DNA of 60,000 nt from Lineus longissimus (taxonomy: Eukaryota; Nemertea; Pilidiophora; Heteronemertea; Lineidae): assembly GCF_910592395.1 (NCBI RefSeq), contig NC_088321.1, positions 6,202,001 to 6,262,000 on the forward strand, written 5' to 3'. The notes under the pieces were generated by a model. That model saw nothing but the letters and a program-made list of their open reading frames with translations, made no database searches and was not told where the DNA came from. Position numbers and translations under genes: made by a program. Each line of letters begins with the position of its first letter. The stretch's first letter is position 1. Below, in pieces: positions 1 to 12,600 of the stretch.

Positions 1-362
1 CATGCCTAACGTTGACGGACGACATTATTTATAGTGTGTCATTGTAAAGGCTCACAGGTGGGCCAAAAAATGAGGTATTCTCAATTCCATAACTGTTCAG
101 CTATCACAACAGTGTCATCCATCTCTATGTCTGGGCCACCGGCAAAATCTCTCATCTCCAGCTGAAATAGAGATTTATGCCAAATTTATTTGCTACTGTG
201 CAAAGTCTGCCAGGAAGAAAATGAATCATAGCATCCTGTCAGTGTCATAGAATGATCGGATAGAATTATTTAACTTGAACATGTTGAAGATACTGCATGC
301 TTCAGAGATTATCATCAGTAATCAGGATATACACAATACATGTATCATACAATGATACATAG

Positions 363-482
363 ATACTGTGTCTGCGGGTTTAAGCCGGTTTCGGGTCGCC
401 TGTACAAAAGACCTGTTTAACCTGTAATAGGCCTATGTAAAGTGACATACCGAGCACCGGCTAAAACCCACAGACACAGTAT
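363..482. mobile_element. Short inverted-repeat (MITE-like) element, 120 bp
   Basis: The ends are inverted copies of each other: the left end begins ATACTGTGTCTGCGGGTTT and the reverse complement of the right end begins ATACTGTGTCTGTGGGTTT. The centre has no coding potential. The compact TIR-to-TIR structure fits a non-autonomous DNA transposon. The family was not identified and no target-site duplication was assigned. Confidence 0.6.
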
Positions 483-873
483 GTTAGTAATGTGACCTAA
501 GGACATCCTAAAATCTATTTCAAAATGGTTTAGATTGAAATGGTCCATAGATCATGGGCTTACCTGTGGACCAACTAAATGAAGAGAACAAGACCAACAG
601 ACAGTGTTAATATTGACTCATATAGTATTATTGCCTACCATAGCCATCTCAACTAGCAAAGGTGAGGTTCTCATACATGAAGTACATCAGCACATCCATT
701 GTATGTAATACTATGCATCAGAAACAACCTGGTGAGTCATGGTCAATAGAACTGAGATTTACGCCTGTAACCAGGTTGGGGACTGATAGTGATACATAGT
801 ACTGGTGCTGAAGAAAAACCCCCACTGCACATGTGGTGCTACTTCAGATCATATTCAGTACACTTATACTCAC

Positions 874-3144
874 CACTACTTCGCCTCCAGCTGGAGTGCA
901 AGCAGCAAGGTCCATGGTTGAACTATTAGTATCAGTGAAGAGGGAGCTTGCTTGACGTCTAGATCTAGATGTCTGACCAGAAGTCGTAGCAGTGGGGATA
1001 GAGCTTTCCTGGCGTCTAGATGCCTGAGTGGACACCTGATATATGTTTAAAAGAAAGAATGATCAGCAGAAAGCCTTGTTACAAGTACTGCTCAATGCTG
1101 ATAGGCCAAGGAAATGTGGCACATGAGGGTATAGAAATTCCAGCAGTGCTACTGCATACAGTGAGTACTCATTTGACTTCAAAATCTTCACTCAGTTTTT
1201 CTAACCAGGTGTGCTCATCCCACTTACCTCAGAATCAGGTGCATCAACATCTCCACCAAGATCAGGAAGGAAATCGTCTACCGGTAATTCAGGCCCACTA
1301 CGCCCATTGTCCTTAAAATACAAAAACAAAGTTATTGTTAAAATCAACAAATTATTGGAAATCAACAATGAAGTTCATGGTTTGAAGCCGCCAAAATGTG
1401 TGATCATCATTTTGCAAGGATTGTTGTAATCTTATAAGTACTGAACTCATAAAGCAGTATACAATGGGTGAGGTGAAGTCATGGAGTTGAGAAAGTGTAA
1501 GGTGTTGGTGCTACACCTACCTTCACCATGGTAACACCATCACTACACCAACACTTGACATTCCTGATATTCTTGCTGCAGTGTAGTCATGAGCAACACT
1601 GCCCCACCATGGCCAAAGGAAGTACTAGTAACTGACATTTATTACTTTTCGAGAAAAATGACGAAAAACATAAACAGCCTGTGCTTTTGAATGTAATGAC
1701 AAACCTCCCTGATAAGCCTGGTAAGCTTAGCTCAGTTTGACCTAGATTGACCTAGATTGTCAGTTACTTCTTTTGCCATGGTGGGGCAGAACAGCTTTCT
1801 GGCCTGATAATTGCATAACAATAGTTTAACTTACTTGTAATGGTGCTTCAATTCTGGTATCACTTCTTGATCTTCAACTTCGATGAAGTTGAAGTCGGAT
1901 GCGAGGTCGTGATTGGGGACGAGGTCTTTCAGATGCAGCCTGCCTCTACAATGACGAAGAAATTGCTCAAAAGATGTTCAATCAGGAATTTGTTTCACCC
2001 CTAGCCTCATTCTATTGTACTCTTACAATGTTCAAATGTAGTGATGATAGTGGACATATTGTGATGTGAAATTTTAGGGAGAAAATGAAACGGTGACCTT
2101 GACTAGATCTTCAGACATTTTCAGAAGTGTTCACTTCAGGAAAAATGTGTAGTCCTAAAAAGAGTACAAATTCGGCTCAAATACAATTGTTTCCAAATTC
2201 TAGAGATTCCAGACTTGGCAATGCAGATATAACATATTTCCCAACAGTTCAAAAAATACAGTGTAGGTAATATGTCAAGGGATAGAAAACAAAAGTTCCA
2301 AAATGCAGGCGAATCTATCACTCCTCTGGTCCCAAAAAAGTCTTCTCCTCTCAAGTTAGTTACCAAATATTCAATCAAAATGCAGGGGAATCTATCACTC
2401 CTCTGGTCCCAAAAAAGTCTTCTCCTCTCAAGTTAGTTACCAAATTTTCAATCAAATTCGAAGTGCAGGTGTAGTAAAATGACAAATGTGCCACCTTCAA
2501 AAAGAAGAGTAGTAGCCTACCTGATTATGACTAATATCAGGTTTTCACCTGCTTCCTCCTCCTGGACAGTTTCCTGAAGAATAATATCTATGGTTACACT
2601 ATGAAGACTTCAAGACCACTAGAGGCCCTAAATGACAATCAGCCAATCACCACGCAGAGATGTTGCGCAATGTTCTCATTAGCCAATCACCACCTCAAGA
2701 AGAAAGACATTTATGTATTGGAATCATACTGACAGATCAATGACCTTCACAAACTAAGATTAGGTAACATTTTGGACAGCCAGTGTAGATATTAAGATAG
2801 GCTTAAAGAAACATTGTTTTTTTGGGATAGTCGAGTCGGCACAACTATTCGTGAAATGCATAAGTTTAATGCATGCCTGAAAATACTTACACTCTGACAG
2901 ATGTAAGTTCATCCTTCTTGAATTTTGTGAGGAGAACAGCAAATCGATCGACAATGCCTCTTTCAGTTGCATCCTTTTTTTCTTGTCCCTCCCCGGTGAA
3001 ATAAAAATTAAAGTTCTGAAGCACTTCTTTCCACTTTGACGGTTCAGAGAAAGGGTTGATGGCTACAATCTCTTTTAGAAGCGCTACATCCTTCACCATA
3101 GGGAACTTATAAATCTTCCTTTGTTGAGGAGTCGTAGACATTTT
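874..3144 (-). CDS. Myb/SANT-like domain protein, partial gene (several exons; runs off the left edge)
   Basis: The best exon is 2891-3144. It encodes 84 residues with the tryptophan/hydrophobic pattern of invertebrate Myb/SANT-like proteins (KDVALLKEIVAINPF, PSKWKEVLQNF, then a basic KFKKDELTSVR end). It has an ATG at 3141 and a strong GTAAGT donor. Candidate downstream exons with splice sites are 2521-2573, 1835-1945, 1228-1311 (acidic, ending DAPDSE) and 874-1035 (Ser/Thr/Arg-rich, starting VSTQASRRQESS). The last two join cleanly in phase 0. Phases between 2891 and 1835 do not all agree with the simplest splice choices, so the model is approximate. The acceptor at 3145-3146 is in phase 0, as is the donor of the kinase gene's last mapped exon at 3657. 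This could therefore be the C-terminal part of that gene rather than a separate gene. Its function is probably DNA or protein binding, by family resemblance only. Confidence 0.45.
1599..1789. mobile_element. MITE with CTGCCCCACCATGGC termini, about 190 bp
   Basis: Left terminus CTGCCCCACCATGGCCAAAG is matched in inverted orientation by the right terminus (CTGCCCCACCATGGCAAAAG when reverse-complemented), and the similarity runs on through AACTGACA. Both sides are flanked by AACA (1595-1598 and 1790-1793), a possible 4-bp target duplication. No ORF is present. It lies in an intron of the Myb/SANT-like gene. Confidence 0.6.
2299..2453. repeat. Direct tandem duplication, about 78 bp x 2
   Basis: The segment containing ATCTATCACTCCTCTGGTCC and CTTCTCCTCTCAAGTTAGTT occurs twice in a row, nearly identical. 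It is intronic relative to the Myb/SANT-like exons and non-coding. Confidence 0.75.
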
Positions 3145-3382
3145 CTAAATAAAAAGAGATTCCTATAGTTTATTACTCCAAGGCCTAGGCTAGGCCTAAA
3201 TCCCTAAGAAGCTAAGGCAGTAAGGGTCCCTCTATATACTACTCTGCCTATCCGTCCTGTAAAAAACCTGAAATCTTGGCTCTCAGAGTAGGGCGTACGA
3301 GTTAGATAATGACATATCATATTGTCAAATTTGATCAAAACTTCAAAACAAAAACTTCGGATTTTAATTCAAAACTTGATCG

Positions 3383-3632
3383 ATGAGAGGTTGTCCTTAA
3401 CAGAGAGGTTGTCCTTAATAGAGAGGCTGTCCTTAATAGAGAGGCTGTCCTTAATAGAGAGGGTGTCCTTAATAGAGATGTTGTCCTAAATAGAGAGGTT
3501 GTCCTTAATAGAGAGGTTGTCCTTAATAGAGAGGTTGTCCTTAATAGAGAGGCTGTCCTTAATAGAGAGGTTGTCCTTAATAGAGAGGTTGTCCTTAATA
3601 GAGAGGTGTCCGCTAAGGGAGGTTCCACTGTA
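3383..3632. repeat. Internally amplified copy of the CAGTRGAACCTC TIR element
   Basis: About twelve head-to-tail copies of an 18-bp unit (AGAGAGGTTGTCCTTAAT, or AGAGAGGCTGTCCTTAAT) end in the terminal sequence GGGAGGTTCCACTGTA. The unit is part of the dispersed TIR family found throughout this window. The element ends 18 bp from the donor side of kinase exon 11. The reading frames across it, full of SIKDNL or LLRTTS repeats, are by-products of the repeat. Confidence 0.8.
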
Positions 3633-3656
3633 TTTGTAAATAAATATCATCCCTAC

Positions 3657-6600
3657 CTCTGGCAACCGTCGATACATGAGTTCATTGGCAGACGGTCGGT
3701 ATTCAGGCTCACGTTCTAACATGTCCTTTATCAGGTTCTTGAAATCTTCTGAATAGTTTCCTTTCACTGGGGCAAACTGGCCCTGGAAGGTGAATGAAAA
3801 TAATTGAACTCCTTCAGTGCCAAGGATTTGAGCATTTTCATCACCGAAATCTCACAAAAATAATTGTGATACACTCATCAAAATTCTTCAAACCTTCGTC
3901 GTTACCCCTGGTTTTCATAAAACAGCAATGATAAGTAGGAGCATATTGGGATTATTTTCTAAAAAGTGGGAGTGGTAATTTTGGCCGATTTCCAAAATTT
4001 TTTACCTAAAATGAGGTGTGGCAGACCCCACCTCACCCCTCGCAGTTGAACAATCTATTCAATTAGGACACCCCAGGCCAGAGAAACCATATGAAACACA
4101 TTTGAGTAGCTGGGGACATCTGGTGTTGTCTGGAGGAACTAAAATACCTGTACCCAGAAGTATTAAGGTAGCAGGAAGGGTTGGGCGTTTGTGGTTTCTG
4201 AGTCTGAGGGGGTTGGTGTCTGTTGACTGTGCTTTAAGAGAGACTAGGCATGGCGCCAGTCTCTCTTAAAGCACAGTCAACAGGCATTTGGTCTCAGTAT
4301 TTGGGTTTTGATTGCCATGACTGTACCCCTGTAAAAGTCAGAGGAGGAGAAGTTTGGAATGATGAAAGCATTGAAGAAGAAGAAATGTTATTATTGAGGA
4401 AAGCAAAATTTATTATGAGACTAGAAGGCAGTGTCCTGACTTGATTATTTTGAAAATGGCGGTCTGAACACATTAAAAGGTGGAACATGGCATTTTATCG
4501 ACTTTGAAGTGTTCCGCAGTTAAAGGGAGACTATAGGCAGCAGCTAGGTAGGCAAGATAAAGTCATACAAATTTGCCAATAGGGGTCAGTCATATCTCTA
4601 GGCATGGCGCCAGTCTCTCTTAAAGCACAGTCAAGAGGCATTTGGTCTTAGTATTTGGGTAAGTACAGAATCAAGGCAGCTCAGAGAGCAATGATTGAAC
4701 GATGCTGTGGACAAGTCCAAGGATACTGCATCAGTCACGACCAACTTCTCATCAGAAAGCGTCACCACCAGCATATTCAATGTTCAGTTCCAACCTGTAC
4801 CAGTCCAATGCACGCCTGTCATGGTCAGCAGTGGTCAGCTTAGCGCGATATGGAACATTCTTCCGAAACTCAAGCGAGGGAAGTCTGCTCATTAGCCTAT
4901 CTCGCGCACTGCTCCTTCTTGTCAAACATCGTAGTGAAATCGTGGTACAGTGGGGCGTCCTCGAGGATTGCAGCTGGTCGGACAGACGTGAGGTGGAATG
5001 TGGGCGGCTGCACTTCTTCGTTGATGTGCGATGGCAGATAGCACAGTTGTTGCGTTGCATGACAGCTGAAAGTGAATGTGATATCATAGAACTGAGGCGT
5101 TTGCAATGAGACTATAGGTGAAGTAGAAACAAGGAGTGAAATGGGCCATCTTCCAGTGACTAATATACAGAGTAAGGGCACTGGGTGTTGTTAGATTCAG
5201 CATTGAATGTATTCCTCATACAAGCGTGAATAGTGTGGACATACAGTGAGAGGTGAGAGACCCCTATTGACTACTTCTTGTAACTTTATCTTGGATATTA
5301 TATTAGTATTGAACTTCTAGCCATGGAATATGAAGAAATTAAGGTTGTAGGCATGGAATATGAAAAATTATTCAACGGTGAAAGACATTATTCCATGAGG
5401 CTTTGCCGTGATCGCAAAGGACGCGACGCGATTGGTTCACATGCTAATGAGGTATGAATGATAATGATAATTACCTCTATAATGCTACTTGGATAGCGAC
5501 TGTGTCGTTGATTGCAACAGTGGTCTATGTCAATGTGTGCCTGTAATGTCAATGAAGAATGATGAGGTGATGACGATAGTGCAATTATTAAATATTGGCA
5601 AGAGATCATACTACAACATAGGTCTTGTTTTTGACAGATGACTGTGCGACATTCCCATTGGGTCTTGTTAGAGTCAGCGCTGCATGTATTCCTTGTACAA
5701 GCTTGAATAGTTGTGACGGACTTTGAGGGGTGAGAGACCCCTATCGGCTACTTCGGCTAACTTTATCTTGCCTACCTAGCTGCTAGCAATAGTGCCCCTT
5801 TATCAAGACTGAAACCCACTGTGCGGGGCTAAGAAATTACCTTTATAATCCTAGTTGGATAACCACTGTGTAGATGATTTGAAGAGTGCTCTGTGGATGT
5901 GTGCCTGTAATGTCAATGAAAGTATGATGAGGTGATGACGATAGTGGAATGACGAAATATTGGAAAGAGATCTATTCCTAGAAGAACATATGTCCTGTTT
6001 TGACTAGGTGGCGCATTTTAGAATCAGCAGTGAGCACTGTGTGTAACATGGTGGAGGCAGCGGAGATAATAACTGTGTCGAAAGTATTGTTATAGGGCCT
6101 TCCCTAGGCCCATGGGGTTAAATTTACAATCCACGATTGAAAAGACGTAGTTTGATCGCATTCAACTATAAATCCATTGAACAGTTGTGTTCCTTTAGTC
6201 AACCGATGACCTTTTGTTGGGCCATGATCGGGGATTGTAAACTGTAAATGTATTATGGACTGGGAGACGGGGGAAACACAAGTGAAATAGACCAAAACAA
6301 GTGATTTTGTGGCTTTGGTTTAGACGCATGCCCCACATGCGCCATGCGGGATTATACGGTTCATGTGAACTTGTTGTCGTTGACATCTACATGATCTAGT
6401 GCTGTTATTGGTCATGGTACATGGTAGGCCTAATCATCATGGCTATATGTTTCAGGAAAAGCTCGGAGTAAAATGAACTGCCGATGAATAATGATGTTGT
6501 TCATGTTTACCATGTTTACTAGTACATAGCCATAGGGTATGCACTGGCCAGTGCAATTTCTGCACGTCGTCATGGTCATGTACGTGATACCGTAACCTTG

Positions 6601-9600
6601 CATATTTTGTTTTTTGAATGCGCATGCTTTTTTGGCAAAATCACTTGTACCAACACTAATGAATAATGTCTTCTTATCCCTATTACTCCATACACAGTGA
6701 GGGCATTGTCCCATTCCCATCAAATGGTAACTTATTGTACCGTATTAGGGTGGAAGTTGGGGAGCAGATACCTACCGTTGCACGCCTGTCATAATCAGTA
6801 GTGATGAGCTTAGCGCGATATGGAACATTCTTCAGAAACTCAAGCGAGGGAAGTCTGCTCATTAGCATATCTCGCGCACTGCTCCTTCTTGTCAAACATC
6901 GTAGTGAAATCGTAATGGAAAACGTCTGGCTTTGCGCCAGACGTTGAGACTAATAAGTGAAGAACTAATAGGTAAAGAACTTCTACTTGCGCGAGACTGC
7001 TCTGATAAAATTATCATTGCAGAGACTACGGTGACGTACACATATATTTTTTACAATCAAAAATGCCCTCAAAAGACGACATGGAATGATTATTTTATTG
7101 ATATTTCCTACTATATACCTTCCAATTATCACTTTATACAAATAGATCGGCGTTAGGTCGCATGCTTTTCTTTCCTGGTGACACTATAAAGCAAAATAGT
7201 TGCAACCCCGTAAATGCGCTATAAGTCCAATAATAAGTGACGGTGACCCGTTATAAATGTTTCGCCAGCTTCGCTTTTTTGCCACTACGCGGCGCGTTGG
7301 GCCCTTGCGTCTAGTTTCAGCAAATTAGCAATATTTTTAGCATTAGCGCAACGGCGACACCGTTTTTCAATTTTCCTGAACCACCAGTAAATATGAACAG
7401 TGTACCCCTTTAAATTTCTTACCTTCATAATTTTATTGACCAGGGCGGGCAGATTTGACCCCTCGAACGTCTTCTGTAAACAAGCCATTTCATACAGAAT
7501 GCAGCCGAGTGCCCAGATGTCTGACTTATCATTGTACTCCTTGCCTTCGCACTGTAATAGAACAAAATAATAACAAAACTACCTGATCCGAGTCACCAGG
7601 TCGCACGACATGATTTTCTCCGGCCTGACAGCTCGAGACGGCAGGTCACATGCTTTCAGGCCGCAGAGGATCATCGAGTGCGATCTGGATGACAAGGATC
7701 AGCCACGAGTGAAGTTTTTTAAAATCATATACCACACAGCGCAAAAAATATCAAGAAAATGACAATTGTGAAGACAAGTTTTTTTTTCATTTTTTACTAA
7801 AAATTTCTCTTGAAGACATGACTATCTTTTGAGTTGAATGGAGAGCTCTCTATTAGCACTTTCTGATGGTACCATTAGTTAACCTATCGACATCCCCATT
7901 CTTTGGAAAGCTCCCAATGAGCACTTTCTGATGGTACCATTTGACATAACCATTCATAGGAAAGCTCTCAACGAGCCCTTTATGGTACCATTTGTAAACC
8001 TATTGACATGACCATTCTTTGGAAAGCTCTCAATGAGCACTTTCTTATGATACCATTGTATACCTATTGACATGACCATTCATTGGAAAGCTCTCAATGA
8101 GCACTTTCTGATGGTACCATTTGTAAACCTATTGACATGACCATTCACTGGAAAGCTCTCAATGAGCCCTTTCTTATGGTACCATTTCTAAACCTACTGA
8201 CATGACCATTCATTGGAAAGCTCTCAATGAGCACTTTCTTATGATACCATTGTATACCTATTGACATGACCATTCATTGGAAAGCTCTCAATGAGCACTT
8301 TCTGATGGTACCATTTGTAAACCTATTGACATGACCATTCACTGGAAAGCTCTCAATGAGCCCTTTCTTATGGTACCATTTCTAAACCTACTGACATGAC
8401 CATTCATTGGAAAGCTCTCAATGAGCACTTTCTATTTAGAGACTCACCATTTCGGGGCTGATATAATAAGGCATTCCCAGCACTGTATTCGCTCCTTTAT
8501 CAGCAGTTGACATTATCTTTGAGATTCCAAAGTCGCCGACTTTAACAACGCCCTCTTTTGTCAGAAAGATGTTGGCCGTTTTCATATCCCTGGTAAAATT
8601 ATCAAAATCATTTTTTTTAGTAGGAGAAGTTACTCAATAAAATGCAGACCGACACTAACGAAATCAACAACTTTCCTGAAAAGAAGGAAATAAAAGAGTG
8701 GAAATATCAATGTCTGTCCAATTTGTCCGATTATCAAAAAATGTCCGTGGTCAACTACCAGTTTACTTTTCACCATTTACTTGCCTGACTGTCCGGAATA
8801 TCATATCAAAATTTCAGATTCACAACCCCACGCAGTATTTGATGCGTCGCGGTCAAACATTGACAATTTTACTGCTAAAAGGCTTAAAGTGATACTATGA
8901 TGTGATTTTCAACTTTGCGGAAATACGTCCGTTTTTAATTGTTGATCACAAATGTAAAGCTCAAATTTTCCATTTTTGATTAGATTTATTATAAAATCGC
9001 TGTTTTAATCGCGTCAGACTGGCCAACTGCCGAAGACGTTTTGAAAAACCCACACTAAGTCATGTGACCTCATGACATCACAACATGAACAAGTCAGACT
9101 GTCGAATATTTTTCTATTCGCTCTAGGAAGAAGCTATATCCGCAGTAGTTCGCGTACGCTCTGGAAAATCTACGTCTATCAATCCCTTAGGCCTAAAAGC
9201 ATCTAATACAAACTGTGTGGGCTTTGGCCATGCATGCACCTGCAGCAGAGACGCAAGAGCAAAAGGGCCTGGGTTTGATCCCGAGGAGAACCCAGGATTG
9301 TATTTCTAGGTGAACCGGCGTGGCTTTCGAGGAACGTAAATTCCTGGTTCTTCACAGTCCATCAAATGAGATGTTAAACCAAGGTTCCTTGTATCTGATG
9401 TCTATGCCAGGGCAGGTTACATACCCCACCAGGTGAGAAACATGAGTAGCTTGCGTGGACTCTACCTCTGGCCGAAGTCGATTCACTAGGCCAATAACTC
9501 ATTTGGTGCATAACCATAGTGGCACGCATAAACGCTCATCCTGCCTCGGAGGAGGAATACTCCCTGGAGAAAATCACCTCCAAGGGCAGAGTGAATGCTG

Positions 9601-12600
9601 AAGAGGAAGAAGAAGGGACAACACTCGACCGCCGATAGGGAGATTGGTGTTTTTCTGGTGTATTACGCTGGCAAAAATGCCCAGTTAGGTGGCACTGTCT
9701 TAACCTTGTTGGTCCGACACATTCAAAACAGTCAGGGAGGACACTAAATGTGGCCCACCACGGCAAAATGGGTCGCATGTCTCACAGAAGATGAGCCTAA
9801 AATGACACATAAGAGTCGCGTCCACTACATAAAACGCCAGTGTTGGTCCGGAGTTTTTGCGCTTACACCTGTTAATTTTCCCCTGGAAAACGCCAGTGCT
9901 AGAAAACGCCGGTGTTTTCTTGTCACGGCGATGGATTCAGGGCTAAATGGGGGCTAATTTAAGCACGGCGTTTTATGTAGTGTAATCACAAAAACGCCGG
10001 CGTTAGTAAGTTTCTACACTCGGCGACAGGCGGCGTGGTTACCACTGCGCATTTTGTGTCGGTCAATCGCGACTCCAACAATAACAAAAAATCGGAGAGT
10101 TCTACAGGAATTTCATATAGACCATGCCATCTGTCGCCGTGTTCAATAACTGCTTCCATGTAGTGGAAGTCCTCACCGTGTCTTCTCCGGGCTTTTTCTG
10201 GTTCGGAGTATCCCCGGGGTTTAAAAACGCCGGGGTTTTCCATGTTGTGGACGTACTACTATTATAGAAGAAATCGATTTCACATAAGGCAGACAATAGT
10301 GAAATGAACAACCAGTCCGTCTCAACCTGTCAAGCTCGAAGCGACATGCGACTCATTTTGCTGTGGTGGGCCACAAATACTAAAATAGATCACAGATACA
10401 CTGTCAAAATTTGGCGAGTAAAATTCATATAAATTTTATATAAAATTCGACTTCTCTAAATTTGATATATAGAAAACTTTGCAGAGACTAACCTGTGTAG
10501 TATGTTATGTTCGTGAATGTGACGAATGGCTGCCACCATCTGTTGGAAGATTTCTAGTATTTCCTTCTCGTCCAGTGGAGCGTCCCTATGAGAGAGGTAT
10601 TGAGCTAGCGTCCTGGAAAAAGGAATCGAGGAAAATAAAAAATTGCAACTTTTTACATGAGCATAGCGCTTTATAATGCAGAACAGCCTCAAAGCACTTT
10701 ATATTATCTACAGAACATAGAGATATTAATAATAATGATAATAATCATGAGACTTATATAGCGCTAAATCTAACTGGTTTCAGTCGCTCAAAGCACTTCA
10801 CATTATTATCACTAACAGTCTCAGAGCACTTGATATTTTTTACAGAACATAGAGATATTAATAATAATGATAATAATCATGAGACTTATATAGCGCTATT
10901 AAATCTAACTGGTTTCAGTCGCTCAAAGCGCTTCACATTATTATCCCTAACAGTCTCAGAGCACTTTATATTTTTTACAGAACATAGAGAATAATAATGA
11001 TAATAATCATGAGACTTATATAGCGCTTAATCTAACTGGTTTCAGTCGCTCAAAGCGCTTCACATTATTACCCCTAGCTATCGGCCTGAACATTTTTGTT
11101 TCAAGCTCGACTCTCTGGGAGTATCACAGGTCCGAGCTGCAGCTTTACAGCACTCTAGACTAACATTCATAGTGGGCCATCTCTGCCAGCTAGGTACCCA
11201 TCTACTCCTTGGTGAAGAGAAGCAAGTGAGGTAAAGTGCCTTGCTCAAGGACACAAAGGCGAAAGATAATCTTTAGAAAAAAATAAGTTCAGGGTTTTCA
11301 TGACAAGTCAATCTGTAAACAATTTTGGAACGAGATGCGAGTTGACTTTGTCGATGATTAAAGGCCTACGCGGTTCGTAAAAGAATTTGAATTTGTAATT
11401 GAATTTGAAAACTTTAATTGCGTAAATACATACTGAATATAAATTTCAACACTGCCGTTGTGTAGACTGATGTACAAATACAGTGGAACCTCCCTTAGCG
11501 GACACCTCTCTATTAAGGACAACCTCTCTATTAAGGACAACCTCTCTATTTAGGACAACCTCTCTATTAAGGACAACCTCTCTATTAAGGACACTAGTTC
11601 TGGTCCCAAATTGGTTGTTTCCATTCGATTTGACCTCTCTAATCGGGACACCTCTCTTTTAAGGATAACATTTGTCAGTCCCAATGGTGTCCTTTAAAAT
11701 TGAGAGGTTCTACTGTGCTACTCTAAAGTGAAAAGTGAAAAGTGACTGGGCAGCCGACAGCTTGGTAATATTGCCATTGCCATAGGACAGCACTTGTCAG
11801 TCCCATGGGTGTCCTTAATAGAGTGGTTCTACTGTAACTTACCCTCCATTTGCATACTCCATTTCAATCATCAAGACGCCGTCGTCTATTAAGGACAACC
11901 TCTCTATTAAGGACACTAGTTTTGGTTCCAAATTGGCTGTTTCCATTGAAGTTGACCTCTCTAATCAGGACACCTCTTTATTAAGGACAGCTCTTGTCAG
12001 TCCCATGGGTGTCCTCAATAGAGTGGTTCTACAGTAACTTACCCTCCATTTGCATACTCCATTTCAATCATCAGGACGCCGTCTTCTTCAAAACTATCGT
12101 AATAACTGATGATGTTCGGGTGGTCTAAGATGGCGAGAACTTTCACCTGAAAAGACGAGATCGTGTCAAAAATCAGACGACTTGCCTGAAGTATCTGAAA
12201 ATACAGGTAAGTACAGTAGAACCTCCCTTAGCGGACACCTCTCTATAAAGGACACCCTCTCTATTATATCAGAAATTGCACGACTTGTCTAAAGTACAGT
12301 AGAACCTCTCTATTGAGGACATCCTCTCTATTATATCAGAAATTGCACACCTTGCCTAAAGTACAGTAGAACCTCTCTAATGAGGACACCTCTCCACAAA
12401 GGACACCCTCTCTATTATATCAGAAATTGCACACCTTGCCTAAAGTACAGTAGAACCTCGCTATTGAGGACACCCTCGGGACTGACAAGTGCTGTCCTTA
12501 TTAGAGAGCTGTCCTGATTAGAGAGGTCAAATTGAATGCTCACAACCAATTCTCGACCAAAAGTAGTGTCCTATATAGAGAGGTTGTCCTTAATGGAGAG

